64,000 nucleotides of DNA from Motiliproteus sp036961355 (GCA_036961355.1 JBALVL010000004.1:1-64000); one strand, 5' to 3'; positions 41,877 to 51,316 are shown, counted from the first letter of the stretch. Notes: a model not told the origin generated them from the letters alone. Made by a program: numbers and translations.

Positions 41877-42740
41877 ATGCCACAAACCAATATGCTGACA
41901 ATCATCAACGAAGAGCTGGAAAATCTGAACCGTTCTGAGCGTAAGGTTGCAGATGTGATTCTGGCCGATCCTCAGACAGCAACGCGATCGTCGATCGCGG
42001 TGTTGGCCAAGGCCGCCCAAGTCAGCGAGCCGACCGTCAACCGATTTTGTAAGCGATTTAATACTAAGGGTTTTCCCGATTTTAAATTGACCTTGGCGCA
42101 GGCGCTGGCGGGCGGGGTGCCTTACGTCCATCGGCACGTTGAACCCAGCGATACTGCCGAGGACTACACCCCGAAAATTATCGATGCCACCATCGCCAGC
42201 CTGGTGTACGCCAAAGAGAAGTTAAATCCCGCGGTGGTTAACCAGGCGGTCGATCAACTGAGCCAAGCCAAGCAGATCATCTTTTATGGGTTAGGAGCCT
42301 CCGGTCCGGTGGCGCAAGATGCCCAACATAAGTTTTTTCGCTTTAATATCCCGGTCACCGCGTACGATGACGTGTTGATGCAGCGCATGGTGGCGGCCTC
42401 CTGCGGTACTGGCGATGTGATCGTGATGATCTCCTATACCGGTCGCACCCGAGAGACGGTTGAGATCGCCGAAGTGGCACGGGCCTCAGGGGCCACGGTG
42501 ATCGGTATTACTGCAACTGATACACCTTTGGCACAGCACTGTTCGGTAGTGTTGGGGGTCGATGCGCCCGAAGATACTGCTGTCTATATGCCGATGACGT
42601 CGCGGATTGTCCATCTGGCGGTCATCGATATCTTGGCTACCGGGGTGACGTTGCGTCGTGGTCCGGATTTTCTTGGTCATCTGAAAAAAATCAAGGACAG
42701 TCTCAAACCAACGCGCTATGCGGTCCCACCGGCAAATTAG
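41877..42740 (+). CDS. hexR: HexR transcriptional regulator (RpiR family)
   Basis: Cytoplasmic regulator of 287 residues. An N-terminal RpiR helix-turn-helix (about 1-77, IAVLAKAAQVSEPTVNRFCKRFNTKGFPDFKLTLAQ) is followed by a SIS sugar-phosphate domain (about 120-255, IIFYGLGASGPVAQDAQHKFFR, VIVMISYTGRTRETVEIAEVAR). HexR represses or activates ED and central carbon genes and is released by 2-keto-3-deoxy-6-phosphogluconate. The name rests on close family resemblance, the divergent gap gene and matching operators before edd, zwf and hexR itself. Confidence 0.93.
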   Translation: MPQTNMLTIINEELENLNRSERKVADVILADPQTATRSSIAVLAKAAQVSEPTVNRFCKRFNTKGFPDFKLTLAQALAGGVPYVHRHVEPSDTAEDYTPKIIDATIASLVYAKEKLNPAVVNQAVDQLSQAKQIIFYGLGASGPVAQDAQHKFFRFNIPVTAYDDVLMQRMVAASCGTGDVIVMISYTGRTRETVEIAEVARASGATVIGITATDTPLAQHCSVVLGVDAPEDTAVYMPMTSRIVHLAVIDILATGVTLRRGPDFLGHLKKIKDSLKPTRYAVPPAN

Positions 42741-42947
42741 TAGCACAGGGTTTAACCAGTTTTGTGTCGGGGACGGTTGCACTGCGTCAAGGTGTTCCTA
42801 AGATCGTTTCGATAGCTTGGTCGTTTCATCCGTCGCGCTGCGGTGTTCTTTATCTATCAGAAAACTCCGTACCGCTTTGAGCCCCCGGTGCTGCACCTCA
42901 GTATTCTAATTTATTGAATCCGAACCACTCGCGTTTTGCCGTTCCAG

Positions 42948-42975
42948 GTTCCGACTTCAGCTAAAGTCGGTACCC
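42948..42975. terminator. hairpin between convergent hexR and acr3
   Basis: GGT-T-CCGACTT then CAGCTA then AAGTCGG-T-ACC forms an 11-position stem with one T-T mismatch, 15 bases beyond the acr3 stop. There is no T run on either side. It probably marks the 3' end of the acr3 transcript, and possibly that of hexR. Confidence 0.45.
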
Positions 42976-42990
42976 CAAAAATCCTGTGGA

Positions 42991-44034
42991 TCAGCTCTTG
43001 GCTGTTACTACGGCTTCGGGTTCAAACCAATGTTGGGTGCGATTAATGAAGGCAACCAGTGACAGCATCACGGGGACTTCAACCAACACGCCAACCACGG
43101 TAGCCAGTGCAGCACCGGAGTGTAGCCCAAACAGCGAGATAGCGACGGCCACCGCCAACTCAAAGAAGTTGGAGGTCCCGATAAGGCACGCAGGGGCGGC
43201 GATGTTGTGAGGCAAACGCCAGGTCTTGGCCCAGAAGTAGGCGATCGCAAAAATACCGTAGGTCTGAATTAGTAACGGAATGGCTATCAGCAAGATGGTT
43301 TGGGGTTGAGTCAGAATGGTTTCGGCTTGGAAGCCAAACAGCAGTACTACAGTCGCTAACAAACCGACGATCGACCAGGGTTTGATGATACGAATAAAGC
43401 TGCCAAGTGCGGCCTCAGCGCCGCGCTTGAGTAACGTGCGCCGGGTCAAGATGCCCGCGATCAGCGGCAGTACCACATAGAGTACCGTGGAGAGCAGTAG
43501 CGTTGCCCAAGGTACCTGCACATCGCTGATACCCAGCAGAAAAGCCGCGATGGGTGCAAAGGCGAATACCATGATCAGATCGTTGACTGACACTTGAACC
43601 AGAGTGTAATTGGGGTCGCCTTTGGTCAGGTGACTCCAGACAAAGACCATCGCTGTGCAAGGTGCGACGCCAAGCAGGATCATACCGGCTATATATTCGC
43701 TGGCAGATTGCGGATCGATCCAGTCGGCAAAAATGACGCGAAAGAACAGCCAGCCTAACCCTGCCATGGTAAACGGCTTAACTAACCAGTTAATAACCAG
43801 TGTCAGCACGAGTCCTTTGGGGCGCTTGCCGACGTCCTTTATCGCCGCAAAATCGATCTGGATCATCATCGGGTAGATCATCACCCAGATAAACAGCGCC
43901 ACGACCAGATTGACGTGGGCGTATTCCAATTTGGCCACCAGCGCAAACAAGTTGGGAAAGGTGCTTCCCACGGATACACCGATAACAATACACAGCCCGA
44001 CCCACACGGATAAAAAGCGTTCGAATAACCCCAT
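42991..44034 (-). CDS. acr3: ACR3-family arsenite efflux permease
   Basis: Inner-membrane carrier of 347 residues with ten predicted helices that exports arsenite. Family segments are clear: MIYPMMIQIDFAAIKDVGKRPKGL, LLGVAPCTAMVFVWSHLTKGDPNYTL with the essential cysteine, VNDLIMVFAFAPI and LIGTSNFFELAVAVAISLFG. AAGGAG precedes the ATG. It follows arsR by 24 bases on the same strand. No arsenate reductase or arsH gene is adjacent, so protection would be against arsenite or antimonite directly. Confidence 0.94.
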   Translation of the reverse strand: MGLFERFLSVWVGLCIVIGVSVGSTFPNLFALVAKLEYAHVNLVVALFIWVMIYPMMIQIDFAAIKDVGKRPKGLVLTLVINWLVKPFTMAGLGWLFFRVIFADWIDPQSASEYIAGMILLGVAPCTAMVFVWSHLTKGDPNYTLVQVSVNDLIMVFAFAPIAAFLLGISDVQVPWATLLLSTVLYVVLPLIAGILTRRTLLKRGAEAALGSFIRIIKPWSIVGLLATVVLLFGFQAETILTQPQTILLIAIPLLIQTYGIFAIAYFWAKTWRLPHNIAAPACLIGTSNFFELAVAVAISLFGLHSGAALATVVGVLVEVPVMLSLVAFINRTQHWFEPEAVVTAKS

Positions 44035-44058
44035 ATTGATCTCTCCTTTGAACGGGTG

Positions 44059-44409
44059 TTAGCAACGGGTTGCCTGGCGTTCCGGACGGCTGCCCATCTG
44101 TTTAAGTCGCTGTTGGTCATCAAGTAACTGCTGAAAATTCGCCTTCGCGGTAATCGATAACACTTGGTTAACCCAATCCTCAAGCTGCGGGTGGGACTGG
44201 TAATAGATCCATTGACCATGACGGCTATCGAGTAACATTTCGCAATTGCGAAGCTGGGCCAGGTGGCGCGATACTTTGGGCTGAGAGAGGTTCAAGGCGG
44301 TAGCGATCTCGCAAACGCAGAGTTCGCCTTCGGCCTGGATTAGCAATAATGCACGCAGGCGGGTTTCATCGGCCAGACACTTGAAAACGGAGACAGGAGC
44401 GATAGTCAT
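44059..44409 (-). CDS. arsR: ArsR-family arsenite-responsive repressor
   Basis: Cytoplasmic repressor of 116 residues. The As(III) site is the Cys31-Val-Cys33 pair in GELCVCEIATALNLSQPKVSRHLAQLR, which also starts the recognition helix region. Arsenite binding should release DNA. It heads arsR-acr3, and a perfect inverted repeat 56-81 bases upstream is a strong operator candidate. Confidence 0.92.
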   Translation of the reverse strand: MTIAPVSVFKCLADETRLRALLLIQAEGELCVCEIATALNLSQPKVSRHLAQLRNCEMLLDSRHGQWIYYQSHPQLEDWVNQVLSITAKANFQQLLDDQQRLKQMGSRPERQATRC

Positions 44410-44464
44410 TTGCTGTCACCTGATAGGGACAATCGATGTTGGTGAATAATAATTAAAGTATAAG

Positions 44465-44490
44465 TGAATATATGGAATAACATATATTCA
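44465..44490. promoter_or_regulatory. ArsR operator candidate
   Basis: TGAATATATG-GAATAA-CATATATTCA is a perfect 10-bp inverted repeat with a six-base spacer, 56 bases upstream of arsR. Size, AT-rich arms and position are right for an ArsR/SmtB-family operator. Confidence 0.75.
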
Positions 44491-44561
44491 AAGGGAGAAA
44501 TTTCGAACTTCTGTTGGATATTCACTCCCAAGGTGCAGACAGGCTAACTTCGAGTCCGCAT

Positions 44562-44583
44562 AAAAAAGCCGCCCGAAGGCGGC
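44562..44583 (-). terminator. rho-independent terminator of the ridA operon
   Basis: On the minus strand, GCCGCC-TTCG-GGCGGC is followed directly by six T residues. It lies 141 bases after the ridA stop and ends the long leftward operon starting at 51.2 kb. Confidence 0.88.
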
Positions 44584-44723
44584 AAAGAAAAAGCCGGTAT
44601 GTAGGAGATGGAACCGACCGGCGCTCTTAAATGGTTAGATGCCCTAAGGCTTAACGGATGTTTGTCCTAGGGCTGATTTTTCGGCTGATTCTAGGACTGG
44701 TTTCAGGGCTAAAAGATCTAGCG

Positions 44724-45071
44724 CTACTGGGCCGCAACGATCGACAGTTCTACCAACACATCGGGGCGTGCCATTCGTGCTTCAACACAGGCACGGGCAG
44801 GTTTTTCACCTGCGGCGACCCAAACATCCCAAACCGCATTCATCGCGGCAAAATCTTTCATATCACGGATATAGATTGTTGCCGACAGGATGCGATCACG
44901 ATGGCTACCGGCTTCGGCCAGCAGAGCGTCGATCTGATTGAGGCAACGCTGGGTTTGCTCGGCGGTATCCCAAGCCGCATCACTGGCAGTTTGGCCGCAC
45001 AGATAGACGGTGTTGTTATGCTTCACAATCTTGCTCATGCGATCGTTGGAGCCGATACGTTCAATGCTCAT
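44724..45071 (-). CDS. RidA-family enamine/imine deaminase
   Basis: Cytoplasmic trimer-forming protein of 115 residues that hydrolyses reactive enamines and imines released by amine-oxidising or PLP enzymes. The family core is visible: NNTVYLCGQTASD, ATIYIRDMKDFAAMNAVWDVWV, and the catalytic arginine region PARACVEARMARPDVLVEL. It is the last gene of the operon, 116 bases after the FAD oxidase subunit, where it would remove the imino product of that enzyme. It is a specialised paralogue, not necessarily housekeeping RidA. Confidence 0.9.
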   Translation of the reverse strand: MSIERIGSNDRMSKIVKHNNTVYLCGQTASDAAWDTAEQTQRCLNQIDALLAEAGSHRDRILSATIYIRDMKDFAAMNAVWDVWVAAGEKPARACVEARMARPDVLVELSIVAAQ

Positions 45072-45187
45072 GGCGTTTTTCTCCTGTAAATGAATCCTGT
45101 TAATGAATAAGGATCAATAATGAATAGGGGCAACATTTAACGGGTATTCTGCTTTCGCACTTTCGCTGTCTGATGGCGTGATCGTTA

Positions 45188-46303
45188 TCAAAGCACTTTG
45201 CGCTCGAATCGGTCGACGCGAAATGCATCCAATGAAAATGCCGATCCGCCTTTGATAATAAGCTCTGCCATCACCTTGCCGACGATCGGACCCATTTGAA
45301 AACCGTGGGCAGAAAAGCCGAAGGCATGGTAACCATTGTTGGCCTGCGTACAGGGGCCGATGACCGGCAGATTGTCGGGCATATAGGCTTCCAGTCCGGC
45401 CCACATCCGATTGATGGCAGCGGTTTTCATGATCGGGAAAAACTCGATCGCGTTTTTCGAACCGGCCGCCAGTTTGCTGTAGTCGAGTCGTGTTCGGTTG
45501 GCGTCCCGATCGGCGAATCCTTTGGCGCCACCACCGATCAATACTGTGCCGTTTTCAAACTGTTTGAAGGATAGTGGCCGGCTCACCGCACCGACCACCG
45601 GCGTGGCAAAGTGGGGCATGCGGGTGGTGATCATCAACATCGGAGCGCTATAGGACATTGGCACATTGTCGCCCATCATCACCGCAATCTTGTCGGCCCA
45701 GGCGCCAGCGCAATTGAGCAACTGTCCGGCTTCGTAGTCACTACGTTGCGCTTTAACCAACCAGCTGTTGCCAACTTGGCGAATTGCGCGGACGGTTTCA
45801 CCTTCGATAAAGCGGGCGCCATGACGCTCGGCTGCACGCCGAAACGCCAACGTTGATTTATACGGGATAGCATAACCATCTGCCTCCGATATCACGCCGC
45901 CGATACAATGCGGAGCGACATGGGGTAGTCGCTGGCGTAGCTCCTGCTGATCGATGATCTTTTCGTGGAAGTGACCGACTGAGTGCATCTTTTTTTCGCG
46001 GGCTCGAAGCGTTGCCATATCGGCCTCGTCGGAAGCGATATTGATCAGCGAGCGGGCGCGATAACCGGTGTCATCGTCGAGTTCGTCATCAAGCTGTGCC
46101 CAAAGCGCCATCGAGGCTTTACTCAACTCAACTTCGGCTAAGTGGCGACCCAGCATCCGTACGCCTCCGGCGTTGACGCCGGAGGCGTGTCGAGAGACCC
46201 AGTCTTTCTCGAGTACCGTTACCCGAACGCCGGCTTTGGTCAGGTGGTAAGCGCTGGCACAACCTTGAATTCCGCCACCAATGATGAGGACATCTGGGTT
46301 CAT
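45188..46303 (-). CDS. FAD-dependent amino acid/opine dehydrogenase, small catalytic (beta) subunit
   Basis: D-amino-acid-oxidase-fold flavoprotein of 371 residues. The FAD site is DVLIIGGGIQGCASAYHLTKAG, VTVLEKDWVSRHASGVNAGG follows, and NRMWAGLEAYMPDNLPVIGPC near the end is typical of DadA/HcnC/OoxB-like proteins. It should oxidise a C-N bond to an imine, passing electrons to the partner subunits. Its start overlaps the stop of the alpha-like subunit by four bases. Substrate is not determined; candidates are opines, D-amino acids or hydroxyproline. Confidence 0.85.
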   Translation of the reverse strand: MNPDVLIIGGGIQGCASAYHLTKAGVRVTVLEKDWVSRHASGVNAGGVRMLGRHLAEVELSKASMALWAQLDDELDDDTGYRARSLINIASDEADMATLRAREKKMHSVGHFHEKIIDQQELRQRLPHVAPHCIGGVISEADGYAIPYKSTLAFRRAAERHGARFIEGETVRAIRQVGNSWLVKAQRSDYEAGQLLNCAGAWADKIAVMMGDNVPMSYSAPMLMITTRMPHFATPVVGAVSRPLSFKQFENGTVLIGGGAKGFADRDANRTRLDYSKLAAGSKNAIEFFPIMKTAAINRMWAGLEAYMPDNLPVIGPCTQANNGYHAFGFSAHGFQMGPIVGKVMAELIIKGGSAFSLDAFRVDRFERKVL

Positions 46304-47781
46304 TGCGCTGCTCCCTTGATCGACTTGATATCACTGTCACTGTCTGCGGTAGAACTGGAATTGAACTCGAGATCTGGTTTGGGCTGAACACGGCTGAACT
46401 GGCTCAGTTCGGTCAGGTTCAACAATCGCATCGGCGAGCGTAGGCGATAATAGCCTACCGCCTCGACAGGTTCGTCGCGCCATTGAGCCAGCAGTTCACT
46501 GACGGTATGGCCACACTGGCGTCCCTGACAGGGACCCATGCCGCAGCGAGTCAGGGATTTTAATTCGTTCGGACCGCGCGCGCCTTGGTCAAAACCGGCG
46601 CGTAACTGGCCAAGGTTTTGTTCTTCGCAGCGGCATACCACGGTATCGTCCTGCTGCGGCAATCGTTGCTGATCTTGGGGGCTATAGAGTCGGTCGATAT
46701 ATTGTCGAAACCGGTTCAAGTGTTGTAATCGATGCTGGCTAGGGGCCGCCTGGCTGTCACGCTGCCGCTTATCGATTCGACCCAGACGGTGGAGTTGATT
46801 TAACGCGGCTAGCTTGCCGCTAAGTTCGGCACCCTCGGCTCCTACAATACCGCCACCATCACCGGCAACCGCGATACTGTCGATCGAACTTTGGCCCCAG
46901 TTGTTAATGGTCGGCTTCCAGCACAGTTGCTGCGAGCACCAACGGTGTTTGAGTCCCAGCGATCGGGTCATGTTGAGATTAGGAATGACTCCCTGGTGCA
47001 GAAAAATATGGTTGCTATCGAGCTGGTGTGTCTGCCCTTTGGCTTGAAAACACACGCCACTGGCCCGGCCTTCACCTACAATCTTAACCTCACGGGCAAA
47101 GCGATATACCGCCGTCCCAGAGCGACGGATTTCGTTGAGCAAGCCGAGCCCTTTTGCAAGCATACGGGCATGCGCTAAAGCACCGGGTAGGTAGCGGATT
47201 GACTGGATGTAATTTGAAACGGGAGTGGTATCGACCAACGCCCGGACTCGAACGCCCAGTCGCAGGTATTGGGCAACGATTAAGTACAGTAAAGGACCGG
47301 TACCGACGAACACCGCATCATCACAAACCAGGCCGTCAGATTTGAGCATCACCTGAGCACTACCCGCTGACATAACACCGGGTAGGTGCCAACCGTTAAT
47401 GGGAAACGGTCGTTCCATCGCCCCGACAGTGACGATTACTTCACGGGCACTCAGGCTTCGTGTTTGTTGGTTTTGTGAAAACAGGACTTCGCCGTTCTCG
47501 CCCAAGTGCCAGACGTTGGCTGCGGACAATTTCTCAGCAGGGCAGTTGTTGAAGCTATCAATTAAGGACCGGCCTTGTAGGTAATCGGCACCTAACAGGT
47601 CACTGTTGTGCAGCGGACTGTTTCCGACATTTCGGTAGATCTGGCCACCGGGTCTGGCCTTATCATCGATAACGACGACTGAGGCACCAGCAGTTGAGGC
47701 TGTGATGGCGGCTGACATACCGGCCGGGCCTGCACCGATAATGGCAATATCGTAGCTATCCTGGAGGGTGCTATCCGACAT
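46300..47781 (-). CDS. FAD/NAD(P)-binding dehydrogenase subunit with BFD-like Fe-S domain
   Basis: Flavoprotein of 493 residues related to OoxA/HcnB and hydroxyproline dehydrogenase alpha. The FAD site IAIIGAGPAGMSAAITASTA is at the N-terminus, a second nucleotide fold (DAVFVGTGPLLYLIVAQYL) in the middle, and a BFD-type [2Fe-2S] region near the C-terminus with VVCRCEEQN and RCGMGPCQGRQCG cysteines. It overlaps the upstream 2Fe-2S gene by 11 bases and the downstream catalytic subunit by four, so the three form one translationally coupled complex. Confidence 0.88.
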   Translation of the reverse strand: MSDSTLQDSYDIAIIGAGPAGMSAAITASTAGASVVVIDDKARPGGQIYRNVGNSPLHNSDLLGADYLQGRSLIDSFNNCPAEKLSAANVWHLGENGEVLFSQNQQTRSLSAREVIVTVGAMERPFPINGWHLPGVMSAGSAQVMLKSDGLVCDDAVFVGTGPLLYLIVAQYLRLGVRVRALVDTTPVSNYIQSIRYLPGALAHARMLAKGLGLLNEIRRSGTAVYRFAREVKIVGEGRASGVCFQAKGQTHQLDSNHIFLHQGVIPNLNMTRSLGLKHRWCSQQLCWKPTINNWGQSSIDSIAVAGDGGGIVGAEGAELSGKLAALNQLHRLGRIDKRQRDSQAAPSQHRLQHLNRFRQYIDRLYSPQDQQRLPQQDDTVVCRCEEQNLGQLRAGFDQGARGPNELKSLTRCGMGPCQGRQCGHTVSELLAQWRDEPVEAVGYYRLRSPMRLLNLTELSQFSRVQPKPDLEFNSSSTADSDSDIKSIKGAAQ

Positions 47782-48157
47782 CGTCTAAACCCTCAGTTTT
47801 TGCCGTTGGATTGATAACAGCAGCGGTCTTCGCTAGCGTCGTGGTTGGATCGTCAAACGGTACGGATTGGCTGGTTTCTGTGATGTGTTGCTGCACAATC
47901 GCCATACCTGCTTCAACCGGTGTTAAACAGGCTTGCCGATTGGGCATGCCGTCAATTTCTACCAAGCACTCAAAGCAGACTCCCATCGCACAATAGGCGG
48001 AGCGGGGCTGCTCGGTGACGGGGGCTAATCGGGTTGTGGTTTGACCCGCCAGAGCCATGGCCGACCATACAGAGGAGCCGGCAGCAACGCTGATCGGTTT
48101 ACCATTGATCTGTAGCTGGACCTGCTCAGCAGATGCCTTAGACAAGGATCGGAACAT
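47771..48157 (-). CDS. 2Fe-2S electron-transfer subunit (HcnA/OoxX-like)
   Basis: Small ferredoxin-like protein of 128 residues. Cys56, Cys61, Cys64 and Cys77 (SAYCAMGVCFECLVEIDG, then RQACLTP) give the plant-type pattern used by small subunits of opine, proline and hydrogen-cyanide-type dehydrogenases. The C-terminal 40 residues are low-complexity. A strong GAGGAGG site precedes the ATG. It is the first enzyme gene after the TRAP transporter genes. Confidence 0.88.
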   Translation of the reverse strand: MFRSLSKASAEQVQLQINGKPISVAAGSSVWSAMALAGQTTTRLAPVTEQPRSAYCAMGVCFECLVEIDGMPNRQACLTPVEAGMAIVQQHITETSQSVPFDDPTTTLAKTAAVINPTAKTEGLDDVG

Positions 48158-48315
48158 AGGTCCTCCTCAGGGTGTTGAAGATGGAAATTAGGGGGGAGAA
48201 GAGCAGGCAGGCGTGGTCTGTCTGCTGGTGATTTAGCGGTCAACTCAACTGAGTGACCGCTGAATGTTGCAGCCCAGGGCGCCGATTAATACGGCTATCG
48301 GGGCTGCTGTTCCGT

Positions 48316-49320
48316 TCAGTTGGCGATTTTATCCAGAATGCTCTGTCCCCAATCGGCACCGATGTCTTCGAGGATCTGTGGCCAAACTTCGGCACGCACT
48401 TTCTTGGCCGCGGCTGCGAGCTGTTGGTCGGAAAGTTTGACGATAGTCGCACCGTATTCGGCCAGTTTCTGCTCGTAAGCGGTCTGATCCGATTCGGCCT
48501 TACCCCAGCGCTTAGTTTCAAACGCAACGGCAGCTTGTTGCAGGGCTGCTTGATCTTCTGCATCGAGGTCAGCCAGCGACTCCGAGTTGATGATCATGTA
48601 CCAGACTTCGAAATGGGTATTAACCGGCACATAGGTCTTGGTGACATCGCGGAACGAGGCGTAGTAACCCTCGGCACCGGAGCCGATGACGCCATCAACC
48701 ACACCGGTTTGCACTGCAGTAAAGGCTTCTGAAAAGGGGATGGGTGAGCTGATGTACCCCAGCGAATCACTGGTCAGCTGGAAGCTCTTGATGCCGGGTA
48801 CCCGGACTTTGATACCTTTGTCGACGTTTGGATCGCCCGGAGAAACCGCCTCTCGGTTCAGCGCAACGCCGCCAAAGTAGACCGGGTAGGCTGCCAGCAT
48901 GGCAATATCTTGCTTGGCGTAAAGCCCTTTCATCGCATCATAGATAGCACCGCCGGGGCCGTATATTTTACGTGCCTGGGCCCAGTTTTCAGCGACATAT
49001 GGGAAGGCGCTGATCTGCATCTTGCGTGAGGCAGCGGTTGCTGCCGGCTGGACAGCCATATCGATGGCACCGACTGAAATTCTCTCCTGAACCGTGGTGT
49101 AATCTCCCAACGCGCTGGCCGCGAAGATCTTGATCTTAACGTCACCACCGGTTGTGCTATCAACCTTGGCGGCAAACTCTTTCAGCTCAAGATCGATAAT
49201 CGCACCCTGCGGGCGGATGTGACTGACTTTAAGCGTGGTCGCTTCTGCGATGGTGCTTAGGCTCAATGCACCGGCGATCAATGCGGTGCTCAGTGACTTG
49301 GTTAGGGATGTGGCTTTCAT
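48316..49320 (-). CDS. dctP: TRAP transporter substrate-binding protein (DctP family)
   Basis: Periplasmic receptor of 334 residues. A signal peptide (LSTALIAGALSLSTIAEA) is followed by TLKVSHIRPQGAIIDLELKEFA, KIKIFAASALGDYTTVQE and the family arginine region KGIKVRVPGIKSFQL which usually contacts the ligand carboxylate. FTAVQTGVVDGVIG is a DctP hallmark. It completes a dctQ-dctM-dctP set whose enzymes follow, so the ligand is probably the oxidisable amino acid or opine. Confidence 0.92.
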   Translation of the reverse strand: MKATSLTKSLSTALIAGALSLSTIAEATTLKVSHIRPQGAIIDLELKEFAAKVDSTTGGDVKIKIFAASALGDYTTVQERISVGAIDMAVQPAATAASRKMQISAFPYVAENWAQARKIYGPGGAIYDAMKGLYAKQDIAMLAAYPVYFGGVALNREAVSPGDPNVDKGIKVRVPGIKSFQLTSDSLGYISSPIPFSEAFTAVQTGVVDGVIGSGAEGYYASFRDVTKTYVPVNTHFEVWYMIINSESLADLDAEDQAALQQAAVAFETKRWGKAESDQTAYEQKLAEYGATIVKLSDQQLAAAAKKVRAEVWPQILEDIGADWGQSILDKIAN

Positions 49321-49451
49321 GGTATATCCTCGTTTTTCATTGTTTTAGTTATTCTGAGGCTCGCATTCACTGTGGGTACCAGTTCAGTTGAGCCCCTGTG
49401 CTTGGATTCGTGTAGCGGGTTGAAAGTGGGTTCTGGATTCAGCTGTCGCCG

Positions 49452-50750
49452 TTAATAGCCAAAGAAGCGCGGTAGCCCCAGTGACAGGTCGTCCCAGAAG
49501 GAGGTCAGGAACACCACCGGCAGATAACCGGTAATAATCAAAATCATTGCTGGCTTGATCACCTTGGTGACCTTGACCTTGCCGATGCGTGCGGCCAGAT
49601 AGAGGATCGAGGCATACGGCGGAGTGACACCTCCCATCGCAGTGTTGACTCCCATGATGGCGGCGAACTGAATCGGACTGACGCCGATCGCTTCCATCAG
49701 CGGTAGCAATAGCGGTGCGATCAGGATGATAGCGGTGACATCGTTGACCACCATGCCGACCAGAAACAGCAACACGTTGATCATGATAAGCAGCAGGGTC
49801 TTGTCTTCTGTAATCGCGAAGATAGATTCCACCAGCGCCTGGGGGATGCTCTCAAGAACGAACATCTGCGACAGAATCATCGAGAACAGGATCATCAGCA
49901 TGATCGCGCCAACCGAGGTTGAAGCCTCTTTACCGGCTCCCAGAAAGGTCTTGAGATCCAGACCTTTGTAGATCAGGAACCCGACCGGAATGGCGTAGAT
50001 AACGGCCACCGCTGCAGCTTCGGTGGGCGTCATGATGCCACCATAAATGCCACCCAGGATAATGACCGGCATCAGTAGCGCGGGTGTTGCTTTAAAACCC
50101 CGGCTGGTTGCCTCTTTGACAAAGGCCTCGCCTTTAGGGCGATCTTCGAGAACCAGCGGAAACTTACGCGCCATCCAAACGTTAACCACCGAGAAGCTGG
50201 TCATGATCAACAGACCTGGGCCGAGGGTGGCCAGAAAGCAGGCCAGGATTGAGGTGTCGGTGACCCAGCCGTAAACGATCATCGTGACGCTCGGCGGAAT
50301 CAACAGTCCCAGCAGGGAGGCATTGGCGATCAAAGCGGTAGCGTATTCTCTTGGGTATCCCTGTTTTTCCATTTCGGGGATCAGCAGCGGACCGATCGCG
50401 GCTACGCCGGTCAGGCCGGATCCCGAGATAGCGCCGATCAATGCACAACTGACGGTAGCAACGACGCCGAGACCACCACGGAGATGACCCACGAAGATGT
50501 TGACGAACCGCAGCAAGCTGGCAGCTATACCGCTGACACTCATAATCGTACCGGCCAATACGAACAGCGGGATAGCCAGTAAAACCGGGTTACCCAGTTG
50601 CTGGAAGCCCCACAAAATATTGCCCTTCATCACCACATCACCGAGGAAGTACATCACCATCAGACCACCACCGAAGCAGTAGGGAAGAGGTATACCCAAC
50701 GTTAATAGAATGACCAGCATGGCAACGGCTATCAGTGCGACTTCAATCAT
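49452..50750 (-). CDS. dctM: TRAP transporter large permease (DctM family)
   Basis: Inner-membrane protein of about 432 residues, the normal DctM size, with some 11-12 helices. Recognisable segments: LTLGIPLPYCFGGGLMV, GAISGSGLTGVAAIGPLLIPEM, YATALIANASLLGLLIPPSVTMIVYGW and GVNTAMGGVTPPYASILYLA. The ATG at 50750 has GGAG upstream and overlaps the dctQ stop by eight bases; an earlier start would add seven residues. Confidence 0.93.
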   Translation of the reverse strand: MIEVALIAVAMLVILLTLGIPLPYCFGGGLMVMYFLGDVVMKGNILWGFQQLGNPVLLAIPLFVLAGTIMSVSGIAASLLRFVNIFVGHLRGGLGVVATVSCALIGAISGSGLTGVAAIGPLLIPEMEKQGYPREYATALIANASLLGLLIPPSVTMIVYGWVTDTSILACFLATLGPGLLIMTSFSVVNVWMARKFPLVLEDRPKGEAFVKEATSRGFKATPALLMPVIILGGIYGGIMTPTEAAAVAVIYAIPVGFLIYKGLDLKTFLGAGKEASTSVGAIMLMILFSMILSQMFVLESIPQALVESIFAITEDKTLLLIMINVLLFLVGMVVNDVTAIILIAPLLLPLMEAIGVSPIQFAAIMGVNTAMGGVTPPYASILYLAARIGKVKVTKVIKPAMILIITGYLPVVFLTSFWDDLSLGLPRFFGY

Positions 50751-51222
50751 GAGAGCGCTCCTCGACAACAAACAGACTTTGGATATGACGACCGAGGTGC
50801 GCCGCGGTATAAACCATCATCAATACCAGCCCGACCAGCAGCGCGACATCGACGTAAAAGGTGGGGATATAGAGCGTGGGGCTCTCTTTCCAGACCCGCC
50901 ATGAGTACTTGGTAAAGTCCCAAGCCCAGTAGGTCAACCAGCAGCCGACGACGATGCTAAGAACTTCACCGACGATCGCCAGCACGATGGCTTGGCGTTC
51001 GGTACTGAGGAAGATCTCCAGTACGTTGGCCCGGATATGGGTGTTTTCTCGGGAGGCGTTGACCGCCCCTAGTACATACAGCCAGAGCGTTGGATAGAGC
51101 AGGCTCTCCTCCAACCCCATGATTGGGATCTCCAGCACGTAACGGGTAATCACCTGCACAAATTGGCCTAGGGCCACTAAGCAGATCAACCCGGTCAGTA
51201 GCAGACTGACGAATCGGTTCAT
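50743..51222 (-). CDS. dctQ: TRAP transporter small permease (DctQ family)
   Basis: Inner-membrane protein of about 159 residues with four helices (LLLTGLICLVALGQFVQVITRYV, LYPTLWLYVLGAVNASRENTHIRANVLE typical of DctQ). The ATG at 51222 has GAGGA eight bases upstream; a start five codons earlier lacks such a site. It is the first gene of the leftward operon, divergent from the LysR regulator 150 bases away. Confidence 0.9.
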   Translation of the reverse strand: MNRFVSLLLTGLICLVALGQFVQVITRYVLEIPIMGLEESLLYPTLWLYVLGAVNASRENTHIRANVLEIFLSTERQAIVLAIVGEVLSIVVGCWLTYWAWDFTKYSWRVWKESPTLYIPTFYVDVALLVGLVLMMVYTAAHLGRHIQSLFVVEERSHD

Positions 51223-51296
51223 CGGGGTATTCCTCAACGCATACGATTTTTTATGGTTATTGGTTGAGTGAATGTTGCTCGGGTCAGGCTATAAAA

Positions 51297-51316
51297 TCAA
51301 AATGATAATATTGATG
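51297..51316. promoter_or_regulatory. LysR-type operator candidate before dctQ
   Basis: ATCAA-N10-TTGAT in the 150-base gap between the LysR gene and dctQ is a dyad with T-N11-A-like geometry. It lies 75 bases before dctQ and 57 before the regulator start, right for control of both. Confidence 0.5.

Larger units (their letters stand above)
44410..44723. other. intergenic region between arsR and ridA
   Basis: A 314-base gap without a gene. It contains the ArsR operator candidate (44465-44490) and a terminator for the leftward ridA operon (44562-44583). The sequence between them shows nothing further I can support. Confidence 0.6.
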
